Source of the DNA: Maridesulfovibrio frigidus DSM 17176
GTDB taxonomy: Bacteria; Desulfobacterota; Desulfovibrionia; Desulfovibrionales; Desulfovibrionaceae
NCBI RefSeq assembly: GCF_000711735.1
Contig: NZ_JONL01000002.1
Span: 1 to 64,000, forward strand
DNA length: 64,000 nt
Direction of reading: 5' to 3'
Position numbers and translations under genes: made by a program. How positions within the stretch are numbered: the first letter of the stretch is position 1; every line of letters begins with the position of its first letter. A model generated the notes under the pieces. The model did not search any database. It saw only the letters and a list, made by a program, of their open reading frames with translations, and was not told the DNA's origin. This document shows, one piece after another, positions 1 through 8,358 of this stretch.

Positions 1-662
1 TGTTGCTGGATGAATGCTTCGGGGAAATGATTACAGCTAAAAGCTGCGACCGCTTTATATTTGCGATGATACAATGCTATGGCATGAAAGATTCCTTCCA
101 CAATAAATATTTTATCACCCGCATTGATGGGCATATCTGGCGGTGACCAGACATCCCCTTTATAAATAGAACCGTCAGCTTTTCGTTTTCCTCCAAAATT
201 TGCTTTTTGTCCGTCTTTCGTAGTTTTACCTATGAGCCTTTCCCAATATCTAGTGCGATTTTTATCCAGATAAAATCGCACAGTGCTACAGAATTTATTT
301 GTGTCAGGAAACAGGTAGGCTTTCTGCTCATACCATCCTTTGATGATGGACAGATCAAAGCCTCGATCCTTGGTCAAAAAGGCATCAGCGGTTCTGTTTG
401 GATTTTGGTCTGTTGCAGGATATCTTTTTGAAAAACAGCCAAAAAGATCAGGATAAATGTTTTTGACACTTTCTTCGAATCCGCAATGGTGGAGCCTGTT
501 GCATTTCAACTGCCACGGCTTTTCTTTTGAGATGAACAGCTCTTTCTTACCACATTGAGGACAAATTCCTTTAATCAAATTGGCTGCGCTTTCTTGAAAG
601 GCAAATTGCTCATCATTACACAGTCTATGGACTATTTTAGATGTGTTCGTTTCTTTATTCAT
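1..662 (-). CDS. Phage/satellite-type DNA primase, zinc-ribbon plus Toprim region (partial, C-terminus beyond window)
   Basis: An open frame of 220 codons runs from an ATG at 662 off the left edge with no stop. Near residues 33-54 it has a zinc ribbon (CPQCG, later C and HHCGF) typical of phage and plasmid primases that bind template DNA. Around residues 185-195 is the Toprim-like stretch IFIVEG, where the Glu-Gly is the usual metal-binding acidic motif. Primases of P4-like satellites and integrative elements share this order and usually continue into a helicase domain, which would lie outside the window. The start lies 9 nt after the stop of the AlpA-like gene, so the two are probably co-transcribed. 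The primase family is well supported; the exact subfamily is not. Confidence 0.8.
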   Translation of the reverse strand, partial: MNKETNTSKIVHRLCNDEQFAFQESAANLIKGICPQCGKKELFISKEKPWQLKCNRLHHCGFEESVKNIYPDLFGCFSKRYPATDQNPNRTADAFLTKDRGFDLSIIKGWYEQKAYLFPDTNKFCSTVRFYLDKNRTRYWERLIGKTTKDGQKANFGGKRKADGSIYKGDVWSPPDMPINAGDKIFIVEGIFHAIALYHRKYKAVAAFSCNHFPEAFIQQ

Positions 663-671
663 TTAAGTCTC

Positions 672-911
672 TTACCCCTGCAACCAGCTTTCTAGCCATG
701 TGATAAGATCGCCCCGAAGGTATGCGACCCGTCTTCCACTTTTAATACTTTTTGGGCCACGTCCCTGAGAATCAAGGTTCGCAAGATACCCGCTAGAAAT
801 GAGGCCACCAAGGTAAAGCTGAACATCCTTGCGGGCAATGATAGGGGGAAGGGTTTGGTGCAGAATTTTGAGATCTGCACCGGAAGAGTCATTGGATCGT
901 TTATTAGGCAT
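672..911 (-). CDS. AlpA/excisionase-like small winged-HTH DNA-binding protein
   Basis: This 79-aa protein has the layout of AlpA/MerR-type excisionase regulators: a helix-turn-helix region (residues about 25-45, ARKDVQLYLGG) followed by a wing with basic residues (SIKSGRRVAYLRGD) and a final tryptophan-bearing helix (LITWLESWLQG). The ATG at 911 follows a good GGAGG site. Such proteins activate element genes or direct excision in P4-like satellites. It sits just upstream of the primase, the classic satellite order. A second frame over the same DNA (692-931) lacks this pattern and was not called. Confidence 0.75.
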   Translation of the reverse strand: MPNKRSNDSSGADLKILHQTLPPIIARKDVQLYLGGLISSGYLANLDSQGRGPKSIKSGRRVAYLRGDLITWLESWLQG

Positions 912-1013
912 GTGTGATAACCTCCGTACACGTGTTAAGATGTATGAAGATTAACAACTGATTATCGGCTATGCACAAAAGTGGAATGGTTTATTTCATA
1001 GCGTTATTCGCCA

Positions 1014-1814
1014 CTAATTAACGCTATTCTCTCTAGTGGAATTATTTGGAAGATTCTTTTTGTACCTCGATAAGTATTTTTCAAATGTCTTGTACACTAT
1101 TCTATTAGCCTCTTCATGATCCAAATATGCTATCCATTGTTTCGGAGTCATAGGTAGGGTGGAGTAAAAGAGCTTATCTTCGTGGAGGACGACTTGAAAT
1201 TCGTCAAAACAGATCGGCTTTTCGGGAGCAGATTGAGTTTTGATCATATTCCAGAAGTTGCGAGCAGAAATCTTTTCACCTGATTTAAGATGATCACAAA
1301 GAAGAGCAAACCACTCTATGTTTTCTTCAACAGCTTTTTTAGAAGCAACTTCCTCAGTACTGAATTCTTCTCGTGGATAAGTCTCAAAAGCCCAATCATA
1401 AAAATTACAGACAACTTCAGACAACTCATACAAGGACAATCTCGAAATCCTTTTGTCTTCATTGAGATCGTCCAGCAGATCATTTGAGATTGCTATAATT
1501 TTGAATAATTGCTGAATTGACTGATAAAAAGGAAACGTTTTAAGGATTGATGGAGCGGGCAAAACAATATGCCTTAAATCAATATTTGCAAAATTAGTAT
1601 AAGCAACGATTGGGGAAGCCTTAAGCATCTGCTCGACAATCATCACAGGAAATAGAAAAAGGCTTCCGTGTGCTCTGTCTTCAAGCAAGGAGAGAGACCG
1701 TTTGAAACGCTGTTTATCACGTGAGAATGATCTTACGTGATTGAGCATATCTTCTGCATATATGGTTAGGTGAGTTGGTCTTTTGTGCCAATTGCGTTCT
1801 AATTCAAAAGTCAT
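1014..1814 (-). CDS. Uncharacterised 266-aa protein, satellite cargo
   Basis: I do not recognise this family. The protein is soluble-looking, mostly helical, with no signal peptide and no clear catalytic motif. It is rich in aromatic and charged residues, with an acidic patch near residues 115-125 (DLLDDLNEDKR) and a basic C-terminus. The ATG at 1814 is preceded by a short AAGG. It lies between the AlpA-like gene and the DUF4238 gene on the same strand, in the position where P4-like satellites often carry cargo. A role in phage defence is a guess from position only. Confidence 0.6.
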   Translation of the reverse strand: MTFELERNWHKRPTHLTIYAEDMLNHVRSFSRDKQRFKRSLSLLEDRAHGSLFLFPVMIVEQMLKASPIVAYTNFANIDLRHIVLPAPSILKTFPFYQSIQQLFKIIAISNDLLDDLNEDKRISRLSLYELSEVVCNFYDWAFETYPREEFSTEEVASKKAVEENIEWFALLCDHLKSGEKISARNFWNMIKTQSAPEKPICFDEFQVVLHEDKLFYSTLPMTPKQWIAYLDHEEANRIVYKTFEKYLSRYKKNLPNNSTRENSVN

Positions 1815-1998
1815 GTTAATTACCTTAATTTAGATTTTATCTACACGAATGCTATGGCATTCAGCTGTAGTGCAAAATTTGGAAAAACAAAAAGAAATAA
1901 GTGGTAGAAAAGTGGTTGAAGGAATATTTAACCAAACTATCAATTTTGAATCATCATAGGATAAAGTAAAAGGTTATATTGATATTAATTATTACAAA

Positions 1999-2946
1999 CT
2001 AAACAAATAGTTTCTCAGCCTTGGCACAAGACTCAACATATGGAAGCTTAAATATCATTCTTGAAAGTTTCTCATTCTGTGAACTGTTATAAACAAACCG
2101 CTGAGCATACTTAGCGGTTTCCCTATTAAAATATTTTGTCTGATTTTTATTTAAATAACAAACATTAAGATGTTCCGTTATTCGTTGATTTTCCACATTA
2201 TTTACAGAAAGAGATTGCGGAGAAATCGCTAACGCTAAATCTTTCCTAAGTGGCATATAAATAGAAGCAAAAGGATCGGCAGGACCAACAACAGAGATTT
2301 CTGGAGTCGCAGAAATAAACCGAGCAGGGTTATCTGAAACTACATAGTTAAAATCAGCATGTGGAACATACAAAAACCATCTTTTACAAAGCAATGACTC
2401 GATTATCATTGGAGCTATTTCCCCCATTGATGGCAAAGAAAAAAAGTCTTCTATCTTAACATTAAGCCCTCCGCTTCCATTAATCTTTTCTGCAACTTCC
2501 GGAGAGGGATGTGGGATTTCGCCACTATCTAGTAAGATCGAAATTGCTCTAACAACAGAATCTCTAGCCATTCCGTGAACATTATCGCGAAACATTGGAA
2601 CTCGAACAAGTTGAAAACTGATATACTCAGCCAACGACATTAATTCAGAATGGCTTACTTTGATCTTTTCACCATCTTTTTTCGGCCCCAACGTCCTCAA
2701 AACTCTTATAAAAGGATCTTCAATAAGGTTAAATGCATTTTCAAGTAGCTCATGATCAATTTCATCTTCACTGACTGGAACCGCATAGTAGTGATGACTA
2801 CAACATATTAACCTAACAGATTTTATCCTATTAGAAAGCACTTTCTCCTTCTTGTCATATTCCCACAACTCAGAGGGATTTGACTTAGAACAAAAACCCT
2901 TCAAGTACGCCTGTTGAACATAATGGTGCTTGTCTTTTGCACACAC
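1999..2946 (-). CDS. DUF4238 family protein
   Basis: The N-terminus (KDKHHYVQQAYLKGF) is the signature of the DUF4238 family, whose members are about 300 aa and of unknown function; the protein here is about 315 aa. Further family-like features are SNPSELWEYDKK near residues 25-36 and a VVSDNP stretch near residue 205. Several GTG codons occur at the 5' end. The GTG at 2946 is preferred because AGGAGG lies 5 nt upstream, while the GTG at 2952 overlaps that site. DUF4238 genes recur in accessory islands of many bacteria, which fits the satellite setting next to tRNA-Ala. Family call is firm; function is unknown. Confidence 0.8.
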   Translation of the reverse strand: MCAKDKHHYVQQAYLKGFCSKSNPSELWEYDKKEKVLSNRIKSVRLICCSHHYYAVPVSEDEIDHELLENAFNLIEDPFIRVLRTLGPKKDGEKIKVSHSELMSLAEYISFQLVRVPMFRDNVHGMARDSVVRAISILLDSGEIPHPSPEVAEKINGSGGLNVKIEDFFSLPSMGEIAPMIIESLLCKRWFLYVPHADFNYVVSDNPARFISATPEISVVGPADPFASIYMPLRKDLALAISPQSLSVNNVENQRITEHLNVCYLNKNQTKYFNRETAKYAQRFVYNSSQNEKLSRMIFKLPYVESCAKAEKLFV

Positions 2947-3111
2947 ACCCACCTCCTCTCTTTATCTTCTGAAAACCACAAAAATTATTAAAACTCTCAG
3001 CGAGTTAATACTTAAGTTGAAAAACACCGACATTTCAAGTCACTATGTTTACGGTAATTCAAAATATGTAAAAACAAAATGGTGGAAAAGTGGTGTACAA
3101 AAATACAACGC

Positions 3112-3148
3112 ACAAAAAAAGGGTTTACAGTTTTACCCGTAAACCCTT
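3112..3148 (-). terminator. Rho-independent terminator of tRNA-Ala
   Basis: A 10-bp stem (AAGGGTTTAC with GTAAACCCTT) and a 10-nt loop lie 9 nt beyond the CCA end of the tRNA. Read on the minus strand, the stem is followed by a run of Ts. Confidence 0.85.
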
Positions 3149-3156
3149 GAAATATA

Positions 3157-3232
3157 TGGTGGAGCTGGAGGGAATCGAACCCACGGCCTATTGAATGCCA
3201 TTCAATCGCTCTCCCAACTGAGCTACAGCCCC
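3157..3232 (-). tRNA. tRNA-Ala (GGC anticodon)
   Basis: Read on the minus strand this 76-nt stretch begins GGGGCTG, has the D-arm AGCTCAGTTGGGAGAGC, an anticodon loop with GGC, the T-loop GGTTCGATTCC, and a genomically encoded CCA. The acceptor stem pairs fully. Its 3' end faces the satellite genes at 1-2946, the usual polarity for an integrase target site. Confidence 0.97.
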
Positions 3233-3246
3233 ACGCTGTGGAGAAT

Positions 3247-3275
3247 TAACTACAGAGTACTCGGTAAACTGTCAA
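3247..3275 (-). promoter_or_regulatory. Promoter of tRNA-Ala
   Basis: On the minus strand TTGACA (3275-3270) and TAGTTA (3252-3247) are separated by exactly 17 nt, placing transcription start near 3240, a few bases before the tRNA 5' end. Confidence 0.85.
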
Positions 3276-3429
3276 TACAATATGACACTTATTTTCGACT
3301 TTGTTCTGATATTCCCACCCCAAACGAATTCTATTCGCATTTAGATTCATCTGTTGATTCGTCAGCGGACTTAGACTATCTTAGCAAAGCTCTTACAGGA
3401 GCCTAAATCTCTATTTTTCACGAGGTATC

Positions 3430-4422
3430 ATGCTGGATATTGGATTAAAGATCTTGGCAAAAATCGCATGGGTCGGTGTTGTATTCATCGGCATTACTGT
3501 TATCAGCTTCTGGGTCATTCATCTTGCTCCCGGCTCACCTACTGATATGCAAACAACCATGAACCCTACTGCCACAATAGAAACACGCCACAAGCTTGAA
3601 AAACTTTACGGGCTGGATAAACCTTTGCATGTTCAATACGGCAAATGGGTTTCCCGCATGGTCCGCTTCGATTTCGGTCGCTCCATGTCCGGCGATAGCC
3701 GCCCTGTATGGGAGCGCATTAAAGAGCGTTTACCACTGACTTTCGGCATGAACATAGCGTCGCTGTTTCTAACTCTACTCATCGCTATACCTATAGGTAT
3801 GTACTCGGCATGGAAACAGGACGGCTGGTTCGATAGGGGGATGACGGTCTTTGTGTTCATTGGATTTGCAGTTCCGGGCTTCTGGCTTGCGCTTCTGCTC
3901 ATGCTCTGGCTGGGCATATACTACCCTGTTTTCCCCATATCTGGTCTTACTTCGCTGGATTATGCCCTACTATCACCCATGGGTAAATTTCTCGATATAG
4001 CTCACCATCTCGCGCTCCCCATATTCATTTATACATTCGGAAGTCTGGCGGGAATGTCGCGTTTTATGCGCTCATCCATGCTGGAAGTTCTGCGACAGGA
4101 TTACATCGTCACTGCAAAAGCTAAAGGACTTCCCATGCACAAGGTGCTGTTTAAACACGCCTTTCGCAATGGCCTTTTGCCCGTCATTACTCTGCTGGGT
4201 CTTTCTATTCCCGGCCTTATCGGCGGCAGTGTTATCATTGAATCAATTTTCGCTCTCCCCGGACTAGGGCAGCTTTTTTATAATGCGGTCATGTCTCGCG
4301 ACTATTCATTAATAATGGGAAGTCTTGTTCTTGGCGCACTGCTGACCTTGGCTGGCAACTTGCTGGCTGATGTTGCATATGGCTTTGCCGATCCCCGCAT
4401 TCGGGCCGGAGGTAAGGACTGA
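3430..4422 (+). CDS. ABC transporter permease, DppB/OppB family
   Basis: A 330-aa inner-membrane permease of the oligopeptide/dipeptide/nickel class. It starts with a membrane segment, has the DppB-family N-terminal region ([23 protein letters not shown]), and further on the EAA loop for contact with the ATPase ([15 protein letters not shown] near residues 220-234), then [16 protein letters not shown]. The length is typical. The start follows a GAGG site. Its stop overlaps the start of the next permease by 1 nt, so the two subunits are translationally coupled. No solute-binding protein or ATPase gene is adjacent in this window, so substrate cannot be inferred. Confidence 0.9.
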   Translation: MLDIGLKILAKIAWVGVVFIGITVISFWVIHLAPGSPTDMQTTMNPTATIETRHKLEKLYGLDKPLHVQYGKWVSRMVRFDFGRSMSGDSRPVWERIKERLPLTFGMNIASLFLTLLIAIPIGMYSAWKQDGWFDRGMTVFVFIGFAVPGFWLALLLMLWLGIYYPVFPISGLTSLDYALLSPMGKFLDIAHHLALPIFIYTFGSLAGMSRFMRSSMLEVLRQDYIVTAKAKGLPMHKVLFKHAFRNGLLPVITLLGLSIPGLIGGSVIIESIFALPGLGQLFYNAVMSRDYSLIMGSLVLGALLTLAGNLLADVAYGFADPRIRAGGKD

Positions 4423-5267
4423 TGCGTAATAAAAAACCACTGACACCCCCTACTCGTTTTCAAAGGTACGGATTGCTGATTATGGGCCTTACTCTTGTAG
4501 GAACGATTTCTATAGCGGCAATTTTTGCGCCACTTCTAACTCCTTACGATCCATTTGCTTTGAATGTGGATAATCTTTTACAGGCTCCGAACTCGACTCA
4601 TCTGTTCGGCACAGATGCTTTAGGGCGTGATGTTTTTTCACGTATTCTCTATGGCGGACGAGTTTCGCTATGGGTCGGATTTGTGGCAGTTGGAATTTCA
4701 ACAGCAATAGGCCTTGTGTTAGGTCTGACCGCAGGGTACTTCGGAGGTCTCGTTGATGAAATCATCATGCGCGGCGTTGACGTGATGCTCTGCTTCCCTT
4801 CATTTTTCCTAATTCTGGCAGTTATTGCGTTCCTTGAACCGGGTCTTATGAACATTATGATCGTGATCGGATTCACTTCATGGATGGGCGTAGCTAGGCT
4901 AGTTCGCGCGGAGACGTTATCACTTCGAAAGCGTGATTTTGTGCAAGCTTCGAAGCTTGCCGGAGCGGGACCGATCCGCATCATGGCTACACATATTCTG
5001 CCCAATGCGATTACACCTGTGCTTGTTTCGGCAACACTTGGCGTAGCGGGCGCAATACTTGTAGAATCATCGCTCAGCTTTCTAGGGCTCGGAGTTCAAC
5101 CGCCTGATCCGTCTTGGGGCAATCTGCTTATGGACGGAAAAGAGGTGCTCGAAATTGCTCCATGGCTATCAATTTTCCCAGGAATGGCAATACTGCTTAC
5201 AGTTCTCGGCTACAATCTACTTGGTGAAGCTTTGCGTGACATTCTTGATCCCCGACTCAAACAGTAA
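4422..5267 (+). CDS. ABC transporter permease, DppC/OppC family
   Basis: A 281-aa partner permease to the preceding gene. It carries the DppC-family N-terminal region (HLFGTDALGRDVFSRILYGG near residues 59-78), several membrane helices and the EAA loop (LRKRDFVQASKLAGA near residues 168-182) followed by ESSLSFLGLGVQPPDPSWG. It overlaps the upstream gene by 1 nt and ends 12 nt before recN. The pair would form the membrane channel of a peptide or metal-chelate importer, energised by ATPases encoded elsewhere. Confidence 0.9.
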   Translation: MRNKKPLTPPTRFQRYGLLIMGLTLVGTISIAAIFAPLLTPYDPFALNVDNLLQAPNSTHLFGTDALGRDVFSRILYGGRVSLWVGFVAVGISTAIGLVLGLTAGYFGGLVDEIIMRGVDVMLCFPSFFLILAVIAFLEPGLMNIMIVIGFTSWMGVARLVRAETLSLRKRDFVQASKLAGAGPIRIMATHILPNAITPVLVSATLGVAGAILVESSLSFLGLGVQPPDPSWGNLLMDGKEVLEIAPWLSIFPGMAILLTVLGYNLLGEALRDILDPRLKQ

Positions 5268-5279
5268 ACAGGATACTAA

Positions 5280-6839
5280 ATGCTGGAACTGCTTAGAATA
5301 CGTGACCTTGCTCTAATCGAAGACGCTGAAATAGAATTCGCACCGGGAATGAACACTCTGACGGGTGAAACCGGTGCGGGTAAATCTTTCATTTTGCGCG
5401 CCATAGATTTCTTAACGGGTCAGCGCATGGCTCCCGACATGGTCCGTCCCGGGAAAGAGCAGGCTCTTGTTGAAGCTATATTTGTCCATCCAGACGGGCA
5501 TGAATCTATCGTACGCAGGGTTCTTTCCGCTGAAACGGGCCGCAGCAGAGTTTATGTAAACGACAAGCTCAGCTCACAGGGAATCATCCGAGATTTAGGC
5601 GCAACCATGATCCTGCATACCAGTCAGCACGCTCAGCAAAAACTAATGCAACCCGCCTATCAATGTGCTGTGCTCGATACTTTTCTTAAAGATAAATCCC
5701 TGCCGCGAGTAAAAGACTCCATTTTGACTTCATTGCGGGAACTTTTAGCTAAAAAAGAAGATCTCAAGAACAAATCCGCTACGTTACTTGAAAAAAAAGA
5801 TTTCCTCGAATTTCAACGTGCGGCAATAGATAAAGTAGCTCCTTACCCCGGTGAGGAAGACGAGCTTCTCAAAAAGAAAAACGCGCTCCGCAAGCAGGAT
5901 GATGCAGGAAAATGCATCGAGAATGCTATGGATATTATGCGCGGAAAAGCCGATTTAGTAGGAGGTCTTGCGGACCTGTCTGCTGAAATGGAACGAGTCT
6001 GTGAGCTTTTCCCAGATTATGAAAAAGACAGGGAATCCGTAGTCGAGTTCAAACATTTCCTTGATGAACTGGCCGGAAGGTTGCGCGCTCAGCCAATGGA
6101 CTTCGAGGTCGAAGATTCTATTGACGATATCGAAAGTAGGCTTTTTGATCTTTCGAAACTTAAGCGCAAACTGGGCCGTACGCTTGATCAAATCGTCGAT
6201 ATGCAGAAAGAAATCGAGGACAATCTGAACTTTCTTGATTCCTGCGCAATTGAAATAGCTCAGCTTGAACGTAAAGAAAAAGAGCTTGTAGAAAAGCTCA
6301 CCACTGCTCTTGAAGCTCTTTATGAAGCGAGAAAGGTCGCGGATAAGAAGCTTACTTCGCGCATTGAATCCGAGCTAAAACAACTTGGATTCTCAGACCA
6401 TGTACGAGTAGAATTTGAATTTCAACCACATGAGCTTTATCCGGGCCTAAATGAGATGCGCGGCAGGCTAATGTGGATTCCAAACCCTGGCCAGTCCGCA
6501 CAGCCGCTCGATAAAATTGCGTCCGGCGGAGAGCTTTCCCGCTTCCTGCTGGCCATTGCAGGCCTTCAAGGTGAAGCAGACAAACCTAGTCTCATATTCG
6601 ATGAAATTGATTCTGGCATTGGCGGAGCCACACTGAACCGAGTTGGCGAAAAGATGCAGGAACTGGCAGATCGTCAACAATTGATTGTCATCACTCATTG
6701 GCCTCAGCTTGCGAAACTCGCGGACAGGCACTTTCTGATTCATAAAGGTGTGGTTAACAAAGAAACTTTCACCACTTGCCGTCAGCTTGATGCGCCAGAA
6801 GTTGAAGCTGAACTTTCACGAATGGAAGGCAAGGAATAA
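5280..6839 (+). CDS. recN: DNA repair protein RecN
   Basis: A 519-aa SMC-like ATPase for double-strand-break repair. It has an N-terminal Walker A (GETGAGKS, residues 29-36), a long central coiled coil (about residues 140-350, rich in Lys, Glu and Leu), the ABC signature SGGELSRFLLAI and Walker B LIFDEIDSGIGG near the C-terminus, followed by ITHWPQLA. RecN is usually about 550 aa, so this is slightly short but complete. It lies only 12 nt after the permease genes and is probably read from the same transcript, although no functional link is evident. Confidence 0.93.
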   Translation: MLELLRIRDLALIEDAEIEFAPGMNTLTGETGAGKSFILRAIDFLTGQRMAPDMVRPGKEQALVEAIFVHPDGHESIVRRVLSAETGRSRVYVNDKLSSQGIIRDLGATMILHTSQHAQQKLMQPAYQCAVLDTFLKDKSLPRVKDSILTSLRELLAKKEDLKNKSATLLEKKDFLEFQRAAIDKVAPYPGEEDELLKKKNALRKQDDAGKCIENAMDIMRGKADLVGGLADLSAEMERVCELFPDYEKDRESVVEFKHFLDELAGRLRAQPMDFEVEDSIDDIESRLFDLSKLKRKLGRTLDQIVDMQKEIEDNLNFLDSCAIEIAQLERKEKELVEKLTTALEALYEARKVADKKLTSRIESELKQLGFSDHVRVEFEFQPHELYPGLNEMRGRLMWIPNPGQSAQPLDKIASGGELSRFLLAIAGLQGEADKPSLIFDEIDSGIGGATLNRVGEKMQELADRQQLIVITHWPQLAKLADRHFLIHKGVVNKETFTTCRQLDAPEVEAELSRMEGKE

Positions 6840-6970
6840 GCCTTTTAAGCCTCAATTTTAGCCTATTAAGTAACATGTTCAATGTTTTTCACGCTTTTCT
6901 TAAAAAAAGTATTGACGACAAAGCAAAGCAGGAATAATTTGGTTTCTCGTTCTTTGAATTACAAATAAAC

Positions 6971-7068
6971 AACTCATGAAGAGGATGCGAGGGATCTGGC
7001 CCGTCGACCATCCGGCAACCTGCTATTTTATAGCAAGGTGCCAAACCTCCCGTTCGGGACCATGAGTG
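6971..7068 (+). promoter_or_regulatory. S-adenosylmethionine riboswitch (SAM-I/IV clan)
   Basis: Conserved core elements occur in order: GAGGGA then CTGGCCC, CCGGCAACC, a hairpin (TTGCTATAAAATAGCA pairing across the loop), and GGTGCCAA. The closing P1 helix is ACTCATG (6972-6978) with CATGAGT (7061-7067). A small TCCC/GGGA hairpin precedes the P1 3' strand. A terminator hairpin follows 24 nt later, so control is probably by transcription termination when SAM is bound. The 3' domain is compact, suggesting a variant of the clan. Confidence 0.88.
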
Positions 7069-7091
7069 AAGATTCAACACAGATTTTTCAA

Positions 7092-7125
7092 AAAGCACTT
7101 CCAGACATGGAGGTGCTTTTTTTGT
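7092..7125 (+). terminator. Expression-platform terminator of the SAM riboswitch
   Basis: An 11-bp stem (AAAGCACTTCC with GGAGGTGCTTT, 6-nt loop) is followed by a T-run. It lies just downstream of the riboswitch aptamer. Confidence 0.88.
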
Positions 7126-7230
7126 TTCTGATACTTTTAGAACAACCTAAGTCACTGCCCGCAGTGATGAATAAAGTGGGAAGATTTATGATAATTGCGC
7201 GCCCACTAAAAAAACAGATGCCGCTAAAAT

Positions 7231-7295
7231 GCCCACGCTGACAGGAATAACTACTCCAGGGCATTCAAGGGAGTAGGACGCAAACACGGAGATTT
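7231..7295 (+). promoter_or_regulatory. GEMM-like (c-di-GMP-I riboswitch-like) half motif
   Basis: CACGC and ACAGG lie before a 7-bp hairpin (CTACTCC with GGAGTAG, 12-nt loop), which is directly followed by GACGCAAA. This resembles the 5' half of the GEMM-I aptamer. The expected 3' half with its tetraloop receptor is not apparent before the ATG at 7301, so this may be chance or a degenerate copy. Confidence 0.25.
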
Positions 7296-7300
7296 TTAAC

Positions 7301-7573
7301 ATGACAAACATTGTCAAAAAAGCATCATGCAACAGGCCTTCCGGAGTCATTAAGTTTTTATGTAAAGACAGTCATAGCGAGGTGCAGCCAAAGGATTATA
7401 GTGATCCGCTAGCCCTGCTCGGTGACATAAAAATATTAAAGCTTAATGAACAGCAAGAAGAAGAACTCCGCGAAATACTTAGCAAGGAAGTAGCCGAATG
7501 CGGTCCTTGCGAAATATGGAAAAATCGCACATTCCGCAAAAACTTGATTCTATCCTTCGGCAAGGTTGTATAA
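7301..7573 (+). CDS. Small unknown protein downstream of SAM riboswitch
   Basis: A 90-aa cytosolic-looking protein that I do not recognise. The second half has a helical stretch rich in Glu and Leu (residues about 50-65) and a CGPC motif near residue 68, which could bind metal or form a disulfide. It is preceded by ACGGAG 10 nt before the ATG and followed by its own terminator, so it is probably the only gene controlled by the SAM riboswitch. Methionine or SAM supply is therefore the likely context, but no enzyme family can be named. Confidence 0.6.
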   Translation: MTNIVKKASCNRPSGVIKFLCKDSHSEVQPKDYSDPLALLGDIKILKLNEQQEEELREILSKEVAECGPCEIWKNRTFRKNLILSFGKVV

Positions 7574-7630
7574 CAACCTGTTTCACTTGCTTTGCCGTAT
7601 ATATTTTTTCGATAAATAAGTTTAAATTAG

Positions 7631-7676
7631 GCTCTTCTTGTTTGCGTTTATTCGCAGCCAAGAAGAGCTTTCTTAT
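7631..7676 (+). terminator. Rho-independent terminator
   Basis: A 10-bp stem (GCTCTTCTTG with CAAGAAGAGC) around an 18-nt loop is followed by TTTCTTATATTTT. It closes the SAM-controlled unit. Confidence 0.8.
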
Positions 7677-7752
7677 ATTTTAGCAATAGCGCATTGCTTT
7701 TGCGAGCTGGTATGGTTAAAACCTGTACAACGTTTATTCACAGGGAGATCAC

Positions 7753-8343
7753 ATGACTTTAAAAAACATTTCTATATTTTTCATCCTTACTGCTGCTTTA
7801 TTGATTTGCACAGCACCTTCCGCCATGGCTCAGGAAAAAAGTTTTACAATAATCAACCACACAAAAGGAACCATCCGAGTGTGGGGCAAAAGCAACGAAT
7901 TTGAATTTGGTAGAGTCAAAGCTCGCACCTTGGCAGCATGTTCATGCAATGCTCTTTATAATAAGGATTGCTTTGATAAAAAAGGTGGTAAAGCTAAAAT
8001 AAAATTAGCTCTTGAAGACAAAAACGGCATCGACATGTGGTCCGGAGATTCATGTATAAAACTCTACATCGCTCCGGGCACAAACATTGATGTGACCATG
8101 GCCCCAGATGGTCGTCACATCAAATGTGAATTCGTTTCAGACTTTGAAGTCAGAGAGCCGCTCCCTTCGTTCGAAGATGCCGACTCCAATAATGATGGTA
8201 AAATTGATGAAAAGGAAGCTGAGGCAATTCAACTCAAAGAAAAATTCGGCGACTTTGATAAAGACCTCAACAATGAACTGAATCCTAAAGAATTCGATGA
8301 TGCGGCCAGCAAATTCAATATTTTCCGTGGCGTACCCTTCTAA
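7753..8343 (+). CDS. Secreted EF-hand calcium-binding protein
   Basis: A 196-aa protein with an N-terminal signal peptide (hydrophobic core ILTAALLIC, cleavage likely after AMA near residue 26), placing it in the periplasm or outside. The C-terminus holds two EF-hand-like loops: DADSNNDGKIDEKE (about residues 141-154) and DFDKDLNNELNPKE (about 168-181), each with acidic ligands in the expected spacing. The central part contains several cysteines (CSCNALYNKDC) that may form disulfides. The ATG follows AGGGAGATC. It is followed 15 nt later by the nitroreductase gene. Its ligand and role beyond calcium binding are unknown. Confidence 0.75.
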   Translation: MTLKNISIFFILTAALLICTAPSAMAQEKSFTIINHTKGTIRVWGKSNEFEFGRVKARTLAACSCNALYNKDCFDKKGGKAKIKLALEDKNGIDMWSGDSCIKLYIAPGTNIDVTMAPDGRHIKCEFVSDFEVREPLPSFEDADSNNDGKIDEKEAEAIQLKEKFGDFDKDLNNELNPKEFDDAASKFNIFRGVPF

Positions 8344-8358
8344 AAAGGAAGATCTAAA

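Larger units (their letters stand above)
6840..7300 (+). other. 461-nt leader region between recN and the 90-aa gene
   Basis: This gap holds the SAM riboswitch (6971-7068), its intrinsic terminator (7092-7125) and a GEMM-like hairpin (7231-7295). A possible 17-codon peptide (ATG at 7189, stop at 7242) is preceded by GGGAAG but is too short to judge. Confidence 0.7.

Noticed and set aside
692-931. Second minus-strand frame over the AlpA-like gene
   Set aside because: The 672-911 frame has the winged-HTH pattern and a GGAGG site; this one has neither.
3191-3406. Plus-strand frame of 71 codons across the tRNA-Ala gene
   Set aside because: It overlaps the tRNA on the opposite strand, has no ribosome site and no protein-like pattern.
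4510-5005. Minus-strand frames inside the permease genes
   Set aside because: They are antisense shadows of dppC with arginine- and serine-rich composition and no ribosome sites.
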